Positions 1 to 12,900 of a stretch of DNA of 64,000 nucleotides are shown here, piece by piece. Each line of letters begins with the position of its first letter. Within the stretch, counting starts at the first letter, position 1. The stretch lies in the NCBI RefSeq assembly GCF_003590095.1, contig NC_039480.1, forward strand, positions 5,619,328 through 5,683,327, given 5' to 3'. This DNA is from Trichoplusia ni. Taxonomy: Eukaryota; Arthropoda; Insecta; Lepidoptera; Noctuidae. The notes below the pieces were generated by a model. That model did not search any database. It had not been told where the DNA came from and worked only from the letters and a program-made list of their open reading frames with translations. The translations under genes and the position numbers were made by a program.

Positions 1-802
1 CATTTATTTATCTATGTTACATCATTAGGCTTTATGATTAAATGTAATCTTATAGTCTACATCAAGTATTAAATAATGAAAAAAAAAATCTTTTTTTTGT
101 ACGCTTCAATATAGAAAAACATTAGATACAGTAAAAAAATATAGTATAATCTAACAAATACCTTTAGAAACGATACCTAGATTATTATTTATGTTATTAA
201 TAATACTTTAAACACCTAAAAACATAGTACAAACAATAGTTTATTACTACGAAAGGTCAGTAGCAACGCCATCTATGGAGTAAAAGTGAAACTACTTTCC
301 CTGGTGGCAAGTAGCGGAACTATTTTAATCATACGACGTGACCTTGTCGCGGCGTACATTTAACATATTTTTATTCAATATCTAAACTTGTACTGAGAGT
401 TGTTTATTTGCTCAGTTTTTGTTCTATTTACGTTTTCGATCATTATTTTGATTAATGATTCAAAATAAACTCAGTTCTTTGTGAGTTTTACGCAAGTGTA
501 AAATCCAGTATGTCATGGTTTATTATTCATGATACCTATATAAGATTAATTATAAACACCTGAAAAACAATTTATTTCTAAGTCTGAAGAAAAAAAAAAT
601 TCTAGATTGTATATGACAATACAATATAGGTACGACATAATATTTTCGTTCTATATTTCGACTATATATTTTTTAAATGTTTGCTGCTTCAGATCTTCGG
701 ACTCGATGGCTTTGTTGATAACTTTTTCACAGAGATTCCTTAGAAATGAATACAAATAACGAATTGCATTTTAATTTAACTAATAAACGGTTTCTTCCAC
801 AG
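1..802. other. Upstream intron of cnc, no gene recognised
   Basis: This AT-rich stretch has no long open frame. It ends in a good acceptor (TTTCTTCCACAG, 791-802) directly before the first recognisable cnc exon, so it is read as the end of a long intron whose upstream exons lie outside the window. The frame is open from an ATG at 746 into the exon, so initiation there cannot be fully excluded. Confidence 0.6.
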
Positions 803-930
803 TCGTTAATGCGTTCGATGTCAGTGGAGCAACGCTGGCAGGACCTGGCCTCGCTGCTGACCATCCCGCCGCCGCCCCCCCCTGACCAGTACCAGCACTA
901 CCACCACCACCACCAGCACCACAACATCAC
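803..930 (+). CDS. cnc: cnc exon c1 (internal)
   Basis: Acceptor AG at 801-802, donor GTGAGT at 931. Residues 1-42 of the visible protein. It contains MRSMSVEQRWQDLASLL, a conserved CNC-family block, then a run of six prolines and a His-rich stretch. It leaves two bases (AC) completed by a T from the next exon. Confidence 0.9.
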
Positions 931-3900
931 GTGAGTATCACCACCACAAAAAAACATGGCATGACAGAAAGCTCCAGAATTAAAAAACAAAATCATCATA
1001 GGCCTAGCCTTTTCCCAACTATGTTGAGGTCGGCTCCCAGTCTGACCGGATTCAGCTAAGTACCAGTGTTTTACAAGGAGCGACTGCCTATCTGACCTCC
1101 TCAACCCAGTTACCTGGGCAACACGATACCCCTTGGTTAGACTGGTTGTCAGTCTTACGAGCTTCTGACTACTTGTAACGATTATCAAAGATGTAGGAAT
1201 AACAGCCGGGACCCACAACTTAACGTGCCTTCCGATACACGGAGGAAATCGTAATGATAAAATGGTCACTCATCTATAGACCACCCGCGTCAAGCGTGGC
1301 TTAAATCTGTGATCGATTCACTTTATATAAAAAGAAACAAATAGACCGTTTTCCAGACATAAAACGTTATAGTGGTGACTCTAGTTGCGCGGTTCCAAAG
1401 TGTCATTCTCATGGAGAAGAACCGGCAGAAAACTATATAAGTTACTCTGTTAAGGATCAAATGGTTTGCCTAAATTTGAGAAAGTTTGGTGTGGAGCTCG
1501 CAACCCTTCATTATGTTCTCAAAAAATTACATATTAAAACAGTTGCTGGAATTTAGACCTGCAACTATGTGAATAATAATTCAATCTTTGAAACCCTAGT
1601 TCACATAAATACTTAGACCTTTGTTTAGACCTAGCTACCGCATTAGGCTAAGTAACCTGTAATGGTAGATTAGTGTGATAAATTAAATAAATAAATTAAA
1701 TTAAATTAATATTTAACGTAGCTTATTGCGGGTTGGCAATTTCATATTCCAATATTCAGTATCCAGGTTTCCCCAAGACGTTTTCTTTCACCATCTATCA
1801 GTAATATCTTACAAAAAAAAAATGAAAAATACATATAAATACATAAAACAACGACTTCCATTGGGATCGAACCCACATCTCGTGTATTCAAATCCATGCG
1901 TACAACCGCAAGGCCACCACGACCTATTCTTAATATAAATATTTATTTTATATTTCAGTGGTCACGGTGCGGCTGGGGGCTATGCGCCGAACTACCACGC
2001 TCATGCCCCTATACCGCCTGTTCCCGAGAAACACCCCGAGTCATACGGTAAGACATGTTTTCAAAAGCTTTCAATTATTAACTAGCTGTTGCCCGCGACT
2101 CCGTCCTGTCGACTTCAGTTTATAATGCACGATGGCTCTTATTAGTTTAAATAAACAATATTTGTGACAAATTTCAATCCCAAAAAAAAGTTTCTAAAAA
2201 TCTTTTTTGCCCTCATCACCCCGAAAACTTAAAGTTTTTAAAATTATGGCTATCATATATTATGGAATAAACAACAAAAATAAAATAGGTTTATTTTGTG
2301 CTTGACAATATTCTTATTTAAAAATAAAAGACTTTAAAATCAACTCATGAAAATAACACTAGATACTACTTAAGATAAAAGTACCATAAGAGCAGAAAAA
2401 ATATCATTACCCTGGCACTTTATAATACACTTTTACATAATAGATTAGTATCATAACCGCTCGCACCAAGAGTGACATCTATAAGTATATTAATGAATGT
2501 TGTTTTGCACAGGTGGCGCCGCCGCTCCGCTAGATGGCGCTTATAAGGTGGAAGCGGCGCAGCACCCCCAACAACATGACCCGCTCTACTATCAAGTAAA
2601 TATAATTATAAATAGTCTTTAAAAACAATAAATGACCTCAGAAATACCACCAAGCGCAGCGTGGGACGGCCACCTGCCAGATGGACCGACGACCTGGTGA
2701 AAGTCACTGGGTCTCGATGGATGCAAATGGCAATGAACCGGTCGCGCTGGAGAACGTATGCAGAGGCCTATGTCCAGCAGTGGACAGCTATAGGCTGAGA
2801 TAATGATAATGATGACCTCAGAAATTGACTACACGGATAGCAGAGTGGTTGAGGTCACCACGCCAAACCCACTGAGCGCGACGTTGATTCGATCCCCGCG
2901 TAGGACAAGCGAATGTTTGTCCTGAGTCTGGGTGTCTTTTTGCATGTGACTTGATATTTGTGAAACCCAAGACACAAAGATTAAATACCTTTGTGTAAGA
3001 ATCGTTTTTCCCACGTTTTTATAAACTCACTTTCTTGTTTGTTTGTCGTTCCGGTTGGATGCAATTCAATTTTGAGGCACTTCCCGAAAAGCAGGCTGAA
3101 ATTGTAGGGTAGCTTCAAACCCGATGACAATGCAATTTACAATTATGAAAACGTTTGGACCGATTTTGATAAAATTTCAATGGAGTGACATATAAAAACG
3201 TGGATTTTTAGATTTTAAAAACTTCACACTCCGAATCAGCATACGTTTTCGTTTCAAGACAATATATTTATCTGAATCATTCTAGAACACTTACAATCAT
3301 AATTAAAATACCATCTGTCCTAAATGTTTGTGATGACGAATGATAAAAAGACGTATTATATTATCTATCATTAAATAAACTTGAAATTAATTTGACACGT
3401 AGTTTTCGCTTTGTCAGAAAACGTGATATGAAAAGACAATAAAATTTTACATCATGATTTGCTGAAAAACACGTGGAAGTATTGACAGTCGTTGCAGATA
3501 GTCAGAATCTTGAAAGTGACAACCAGTCTGATTAAGGGGTATCTTATTGCCCAGGTAACTGGGTTGAGGAGGTCAGATAGGCAGTCGCTCCTTGTACAAC
3601 ACTGGTACTTAGCTGAATCCGGTTAGACTGGAAGCTGACCCCAACATAGTTGGGAAAAGGTTAGGCCAATGATGAATGATGAGACAAAATGTACCGGATA
3701 CCTACACGATATTCTCTTTCACCGTTTTCAGACTTAGCTGCGTAGATTCGAACTTCATACCTCTGAAGCTAGCCTTCCAAAATACCACTAAGCTACTTTT
3801 AATTCCCTATTTTTTTTTAATAATAACTATCGTGAGACTGATTCATTATTAAATGATGTAACGGTTTACTCACGCGTATTTATCGAGGTAGCCCGACTAG

Positions 3901-6900
3901 TTTCGGACTCGAAGTTCGACTCTGGGTCTGAGTCCGAGTCTGCTCATGATTAAGGACTCCGGTTGGGTCCGAAACTAGTCGAGATACCCCGATAAATACG
4001 CGTGAGTAAACTGTTACATCATTTAATAATCCCCTATTTATTAATTTCTTTTTCTCTTTACAGAATTCCACAACAGAAATGACAGGTCCGACAAACCAAG
4101 ATGGCTTCTTACAATCGATTTTAAACGACGAAGATTTGCAACTCATGGATATGGCGATGAACGAAGGTTAGTCTTTATATAATACTAGCTGTTGCCCGCG
4201 ACTTCGTCCCCGTGATTAGAAGATATAAGTTATGATTTATACCTGCCCTGTTTTATCCACATTTTCCATTGTATCTTCGCTCCTACTAGTCGCAGCGTGG
4301 TGGTTTATAGCCTAAAGCCTTCCTCGATGAATGGTCTATCCAATACAAAAATATTTTTTCAATTTGGACCAGTAGTTTCTGAGATTAGCGCGTTCAAACA
4401 AACAACAAACAAACTCTTCAGCTTTATATATTGGTATAGAGTATAGATATATTAGTATAGATAAAAAAAAATTGCGTCCCTCTTTTTGCATTCGAAGTTA
4501 AAAATACAAGTCTACACTTAAAAGCTACGATGCCCTCAAAATGTACTGAAACCAGCCAACTCATTGCTCTCAACGTGGCGTTACGATAAACCAAATAAAT
4601 TCCTGATAAAAATTGATATTGAGACATTAATACAATCGTATCAATTATAAATTTCATTACAAACGATTTTTTTTTTGGGACTTCGCAATGACAATACAAA
4701 AATAAATACTTATAAGGACTCGTTTGCCTAATTTGTGACAAAAACTGCTGAGTCGCATTTGTTTTGATAAGATTTGCCTATAGAATATATATACTAATGG
4801 TTGCCCGCGGTTTTCAATGTTTTTTTTTTTATTTTAGTACTGTATGGAAGTTTTTGTCGTGTCACAGTGTAGTTGGTTCTGTTGGCCTAGTGACCCTGAC
4901 TGCTATATCGGAGGTCGTGGGTTCTATTTCCATCCAGGACAAATGTTTATGTGATGAGCACGATCATTTGTTCTGTGTCTGGATGTAATTTATCTATATT
5001 ATGTATGTATTTAGAAATATATAATACAAGCCCTGCTTAGTTTGAGACTAGATGGCGTTGTGTGAAAGTTGTGACATGTATTATAGTTACCATATTTTTC
5101 CGAAACAGCTTGACCGATTTTTATGAATTTTTTTGTATGTTTTTTAGGTGTGAGAATCGGCTAATATTTCATGTTCATACCTATTAAGTGATAAGATTTT
5201 CCAAACATAACAATTTTTGTATGTCATATTTTTACTTCACCAGAAATTACCTAGTATAAATTAATAAAGAAAGTCTCTCGGCCGAGTGTATGTTTGTAAG
5301 TTCTACGGACTTAATGAGCTAAACAAATTTTGATAAAATTCGTTTTGGTGCTAGCTGAAGCCTTGCACGGAAGCTAGGTACTAAACCAAGATAGCCCGCT
5401 GCTCAAAAAATCAAAAGTCATTTATTCAAATTAAAATACTAAGTAGCACTTTTTGAAGGTCCTTTTGATTGGACAGCACCCATTTTCGCCCACCCTTCAC
5501 CGTTTGCTAAGTGCTTCAAGGGGCACAAGCCTATTTCCAAATAAATATAAATGCGGACAACATCACATACATTGTTCTGAACCCAAAGTAAGTTGCTAAA
5601 GCACTTGTGTTATGGAATTCAGTAACAACGAAGGTATCACAAACACCCAGACCCGAGACGATGTAGGAATGTGAATTTTTACATTGACCCGACCGGGGAT
5701 CGTAACCGGGACGTCAGAGCTAGCGACACCTTGACAAATAGAAAAGTATTGATCACCACGCTAGCTCACTGCAGGTTTCAGATTCCAATATTTGTAATCC
5801 AGGTTTCCTCACGATGTTTTCCTTCACCGTTTGTCAGTGGAAGGCTGATAAGAAAACGCGATAAAGAATGTAACACCTGTTACAGTCACCGTCTTATACC
5901 TAGTAACTCTAATCGCCAATTTATAATGATTGCTCTAATCACCGATCACCATATCCTGTATATAATCTAAGACATATATGTTTAAGATATAACGGAAATG
6001 TGGCCGTGTTTCGGAAGGCACGTTAAATTCTGACTCCCGGCTGTTATTCATACATCTTTGACAGTCGTTACAGGTAGTCAGAAGCTTGACAGTCTGATAA
6101 CCAGTCTAACTAACTATCGTGTTGTCTGTAACTGGGTTGAGGAGGTCAGATAGGAAGTCGCTCCTTGTGAAACACTGGTACTTAGCTAAATCCGGTTAGA
6201 CTGGAAGCCGACCCCAACATAGTTGGGGAAAAAGCTAGGATGTATCTAATACATGATATGTGTAAGTGAGATAGCACATGATAACATGTATTGGCGTTTC
6301 GCTTCCTCAATTGTACCATTCTTGCTTAAAGATGGCAGTCCTGTCTGTTATATTATACTCATAACCAAAGCCGTATTTTGTCTGTTGGTCTAGTGGCTAG
6401 TGACCCTGACTGCTATACCGGAGGTTGTGGGTTCAATTCCCACCTGAAACAAATGTTTGTGTGATGAACATGATCTTTTGTTCTGTATCTGGGTTTAATT
6501 TATCTATATTATGTATGTATTTAGAAATATATAAGTATTTTTATCAGTTGTCTAGTACACATTATACAAGTTTTGCTTAGTTTGACACTAGATGGCGTTG
6601 TGAAGTTGTGGAATATTATTATTATTATGCAGGTATCTTCCGTATCGAAACTAACATGTCCATTACAACTTCAGTTAGTAAAGCGAATCATCTAGTTGTA
6701 AGAAATCGTTCAATGGATGTTAAAAAACTTCGTTTAAGTATTAAAATTTGATAAGAGCTATCGCTTGTAAAATCTCTAAGCTTCAGATAGCGACTAAGGC
6801 GTTTTCAACATTGATTTTATCATAACAAGCTAATTTAAACTCTATACTAAAAGAAATAGAGATAATATTCCAGTATACAATATAGATAATCACTCAAAAG

Positions 6901-9900
6901 CAATTGAAACTCTACACCTTATGCAATAGAGATAATTTTTCGGCATAAAAGTTAAGTAAACGCAAAATAAGACTTTATGGCACTTACAATAGAGATTATT
7001 TTACAAGGGATTAGGGATTTAGGTAAATTTATGATAAGATTGCTTATGTATATATTATCATAACTGTACTTTGCCCCATGAGTGATGAAGAAAGATAGGT
7101 TTATTTACAATATTAGAGGAAAACTGTCAAAAAAATAAAAGTATCAAGTAAATTCTCAATACTAAGTTAAAAAAAAAACAGAGTCTAACTAAGGAATTAA
7201 TCCTGGTGTCTTGGGTTTCACAAACATTCAAGTCACATGCACAAAGACACCCAGACTCAGGACAAGCATTCGTGGATCACACAAATGCTTGTCCTACGCG
7301 GGGATCGTACCAACACGTCGCGTTCAGTCGGTTCGGCGTGGTGACCTCAACCACTCTGCTATCCGGGCGTGATCGTAACTATAACCTTCTAAATCAAGTT
7401 TGCATAAATGACTAGTATTTAATTATCTTTATGAATCTGTTCTTAAAGTAATTTCAATTAAGTTATAAAGATTAGTTTAACATCATAAACTGACTTGACA
7501 GATGAATATATCATTGACAACTGGCATTAAACAACTTACTAATATTATAAAAGTGAAGTTTTGTACGTATAATCAAAATCAAAAGTTTTCTATTCAAGTA
7601 CGCCTTTCTCCAGACACTTTCAAAATGAAACAATGATGACTAGTTGCCCGGTCCAAAACTGTCATTCTTACGGAGAAGAACCGGCAAGAAACTCCATAAG
7701 TTACTCTTTTCAAAATAAAATATTACAGTTTCAATATGCAATATTATTTATATTTGCAAAAGCAGCGTAAATTATCAAAACTAGTATCAAATATGGATGT
7801 ATGGATGTCTCTTCCCTTTTCAAAAACCAGTTAACGTTAACGTGAACCAGTTATTTGAAGTCGGTTGTACGTTCCCCACGTTTTTATACACTCACTTTTC
7901 TTTTTTGTTTGTCGTTCCGGTTGGATTTTTGCAACTCAATTTCGAGACACTTCCCTATAATCTAGCAGGCTGACATTTTCAGGGTAGCTTCAAACCCGAT
8001 GACAATGCAATTTACAAATATAAAAACGGCTGGCCCAATTTTGATAGAATTTGAAAGGAGTATTTAAAAACGTGGGTTCGTAGACTTTTTAAATCTACCA
8101 TTTTTTTCTACAAACTGACATATCAGATATTGAAATAAAAAAATTCAATATGTGATATGTCAGTTTGTTGTCAACTTGTTTAAATCCAAAGTCGATTTCT
8201 AATAACATTGACCTTTGGACGGTTAACTGATTGCTGTTATCTGTTGCCAAATCAAGTGATAACGACTGTTATTGGTCGAACACAAAACTTACAGAAGTGT
8301 AAGAGAGTTTTGAAAAGTGATAAAATAATTTAAAGTTTAGTAGATTACTTGAAATTTAATTAGAATACTAGCTTATATACATCCCACTGCTGGGCAAAGC
8401 CCTCTTCCGGTATGGGGAAGGTTTTAAGAATCACCACGCTAGCTCACTGCGATCGATTTCAGATTCCAATATTTGTAACCCAGGTTTCCTCACGAAATTT
8501 TTCTTCACCGTTTGTCAAAAGTGTCTTAGAATAATTAAAAAAGTCGCTTTGGTAAGTCACCTGTGTCGGGATCGAACCCGTACCTCGTGAATACAAATCC
8601 ATGCATACAACCGCAATGCCACCACGACACTTTGTAATGAATGAACGAAACGATGATTTATGTGTACCAAGGTATTCAATCAGCTGTTTTTTAAAATAAC
8701 TAACACACTTAATCACGCCTTATCACACAAACATTTGACCTAAATGACGTAATAACATGAAAATTAGTTTAGTCTTAAGCAAATCTCCGACGGAACCACA
8801 CGAAAATGGCCGGAGATATACGAATAGAAAGATCGAGCGCGAACATGCGTTCTAATTTTATACAATTTTATGTAAATAATAAGATTGTTCTGTTTAATTA
8901 ATGATATTAATTGTCATGTAAGAGACATTCAGACTCTTTTGTATCATTTGACGTTAGAGGCTGTGCAGTGAACACGTTTGCTTCAGTTGTTTTTTTAATA
9001 GTGCTGTGAATATTTAATTCAATTTGAAGTTTTATCGGTTTTTGTTACTTTTTTTAAGACCACTGTGAAGAAGTTTGAATACTCAGTGACTGAAAGGAGG
9101 TTTTTAATAAAACGTTTACTAAATAATGTGTATAGTCGAAACACATTGACGTAACTCATAAAACAAACATGGGAATCTATTCTTACGTGTATCGTCTTTT
9201 TGTTATGAAAAACATTGCCGAGTGAAGTGTTATTGGACTTATAAAACTATCAGTGCCTGAACTTGTTTAAAAAAAAAAAGAAAAAAGTGACAGTTCTCTT
9301 TGCCGCCGTTTCTAATTTGACGTTTGTTTTTTTCGTATCTATATTTTGATATAGATTTGTGATCTTTTTGTGATAAAAGGAATACTCATGCCATTCTTTC
9401 GAAAAGATACAGTCAAGAGTCGAAAGGTGCATAAGGAATGCGGTTTTTGCATGTGCAAATACTGCCTAAGTTTAAGAAGACAGAAAACGAACTGCGAATC
9501 GTTGACAAAGGTGTCTACGGCAGTGCTTAAAAGATACAATTTTTGTTTGTGCTCATTCAAATACAGACTGTTTTTTGATCCCTGAGCATAATATTAGTTT
9601 AAGATAATATTATTATATAGTGCGTATTTGCACAAGGATATTAGCGCCGAGATTGCTGCGCGGGAAAATCCCACTCGCGAAGGCGTCTTGTTAACTCGAA
9701 TGATAAAAATATATTGAATTTATCAAGAAGTTTATGCTTCAAGATATATTTGGCGATATATCGATTCATTAACAGAAAGGATTGCGAAGATTGGTGACGA
9801 TTCATCATGGATTTGACAGTTGCTAGATTTGCTTATACGCCGCCATTTTTCCCGTTGCCGTATCTTATATACCCAGATCCCGTGAAATATTTGAACAGCT

Positions 9901-12900
9901 ATTATAAATTTTACGATGGTAAGGTTTTTTCCATTATTTATCTATTTAAGCTGATATAATTGTGTTGGCAGTGTCTTTGTTGTATGACTTGGCAGATAAA
10001 TTATAAAGAGATAGCGTTTTGTTTTTTCTAAAAATAGTTTTTTTAAATCATCGTTTTGACGACAATGTTTTATATCGGTCTTGTTATTTTAAGAGTAATC
10101 ACTTTTTAAGTTTTTACTTTACAATCATAAGTATACACATGTCGCAAAAACAATGACAACCACACAAATTCTATTACTTACGCGTTTGACAAATTCACAA
10201 TTAAGTACTTGAAAACAGTTCTACTTGCATTTGCATATTTTTGTAACTTACCTACTTGTTGCAAGTTGCTTCGCTGCAGCCGCATCAGCGAATGATAAAA
10301 CTTTATTCAGTTAAACACGCCGACGCAACAGCGGCAATTGCTCGAGTGACGTTTTCAATTGTCTAATTGTCTTAAGATTACTTTTGACAATGTCAAACAC
10401 GTTATGACAAGTAACGACACTGCTGTTGTGTTCTTGTCTCGACAAATATTTAGAAATCGCGAGAATGAACTGAAAGTATAAATAATTCCACAATACACAC
10501 AACGCCATCTAGTTTCAAATTAAGCAAACTGTATTATGAGTACTAGACGACTGATAAACATACTTATGTATTTCTAAATACATACATAAATTACACACAG
10601 ACACTTAAAAAATATATCGTGCTCATAACAAAACAAAAAATCTGAATGGGAATCGAAACCACGACCTCCGTTACAGCAATCACAGCCATTTATTACCACC
10701 AGACTAGCTAGTTAATAAAACGTCACCGTCTTAAATTAAATAAACAGCTAATTTCTGCGTATTCAACATGACTAACTGTCTTTCAGGTGTCAATCACTCT
10801 GTTATTTTGGTTTCTACTGACACAAGTTCAACAAATATTTGCTTGTCTTCTCGAGCAAATAAATGCAGTGTTTCATTGTTGTTCGCTTATCAAAATGTAA
10901 TGTCTGTAAGTGTGACTCTAAGTCATATTTCCACAAAAGACATACTATAGACAAGTGTGTTTGATGAAAAGATTTCTTTATCTGTGCACTCTGTTTCTCT
11001 ATGATTTTTTGGATCAACTCTGCACGTTTTTGGACAAATCTTTTGACAGTATGTTAGTTAAACTTGTACCAAATATACTATTTTTTCTTGATTAGTCTCC
11101 CATTACTGTCCCACTGCTAGGCAAAGGGCCTTAAGGACTATATTCGAATGATGACCTGGATGACAAGCCAAATATCATAGCCAACGATTTTTTGCAGTAA
11201 TTCTGTAAGAACTAAGAAGATCTTGTGACAGATCGTTAAATCTGGCATATATAGAGTTGATTGATACATTTCTTTTATATTTACTTTAAGACTGGTAGAT
11301 AGCCTAGTTTTTCTCCACTTTGAGGTCACTAAGCCAAACCCACTGTAAGCGACGTGCTTATTCGATCCCCGCGTAGGACTGAGTCTGGGTGTCTTTGTGC
11401 ATGTGACTTGAATGTTTGGGAAACCACTCAGGGCCTCAATTCCGCTGTTTACAATGGCCGATGAATGAATGTAAATAGGATTAAAATGATACTATTTGTA
11501 TTCTTCCAACTCTTGGAGAATTTTGGCCTTGGGCACAAAACTAGCACCGAATTGTAGGAAGACCTAATCCCAAAAATGGAATAAGGGTGAGACAAAGATG
11601 ATATGAGGAAAAATACACCTTTCATTCAGACTGTATTTATCTCAAAGATAATCCTTATCTAAGAACAATTCAGGATAGGAATGTGAATATAGATTACAAA
11701 TTCAGGTAATTTGGACATTATGACGAAATTATATTTGACTGGTAAAGGTTACCAGCCTAACTATGGGGTATCGTGTTGCACAGGTAACTGGGTTGAGGAG
11801 GTCAGATAGGCAGTCGCTCCTTGTAAAACACTGGTACTTAGCTGAATCCGGTTAGACTGGAAGCCGACCCCAACATAGATGGGAAAAGGCTAGGATGATG
11901 ATGATAATGATGGTCATCACGTAAAAAATTACGTGCGCAAGTCACGGTTTCGATCTCCGCGTAGGACAAGCATTAGTGTGATCCACGAATGCTTGTCCTG
12001 AGTCTGGGTGTCTTTGTGCATGTGACTTGTTTGTGACATCCCCACGATATGCGGATTAAATTAGTTACTGTGTGAAAATTGTAATGACTTAACTACTGTT
12101 AATAATTGACCTTGACAACCGGGAGAATATGAAATAGATACTTTTACTTGATGACCCAACAAACGTTGCTTTTCCTTATAAATTATATTTAAGAAACATT
12201 TCTATGGAAAAATATTACATACGATTAAAAAAAAGCTAAGGGGCACGAAAAATAGATGACCTATTCTCAGACCTACCCAATATGCACCGAAAATTTCATG
12301 AAAATCGCTCGAGTCGTTTCGGAAGAGTTCAATTACGCACACCGTGACACGAGAATTTTGTGATTCATTTATGCTTGTTCTGAGTCTGGGTGTCATTGTG
12401 CACGTGACTAGATATCTATAAAACAAGCGCGGAAAGGAATAATTCTTTAATGAGATAGTCATTTGAAATCGAAATGAAATCATAATAATTAGTTCACATC
12501 ACCCAGTTGACTCAGAATAATGTAATTACCCAAAATATTTATGTTGTGTATAGATAATTATTACGCATAGATAGTATATTGGTATGACTGTTGAACTACC
12601 AACTCAAAAGTTGTAGGTTCAAGTCTCATCATGCACAAATCTTTTCTAATTCATAAAATAGAATATTCTTCAATGTACAATAGAACTACATTAGTGAAAT
12701 TAGTATAAATTACAAAATTTTAAAAATCTAAAAACCCACGTTTTGATATGTCACTCTATTCTAATTTTATCAAAATCGTCCCACCCATTTTTATATAGTT
12801 GTAAATTGCATTGTCATCGGGTTTGAAGCTACCCTGAATTTCAGCCTGCTAGCTTATCGGGAAGTGCCTCAAAATTTAGTTAATAAAAATCCGACCGTAT

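Noticed and set aside
746..802. An ATG at 746 in frame with cnc exon c1 as a protein start
   Set aside because: A strong acceptor ends at 802 and the upstream codons are not cnc-like; the long isoform should continue into exons outside the window. Kept only as a remote possibility.
898..1269. 123-residue frame on the - strand
   Set aside because: It lies over a family D repeat and the antisense of the cnc His-codon run (giving a poly-Trp end); no homology.
9388..9585. Cys-rich frame (MPFFRKDTVKSRK...) as a separate small gene
   Set aside because: It lies in the presumed 5' UTR of exon 1a, has no splice or homology support, and is best seen as an upstream frame.
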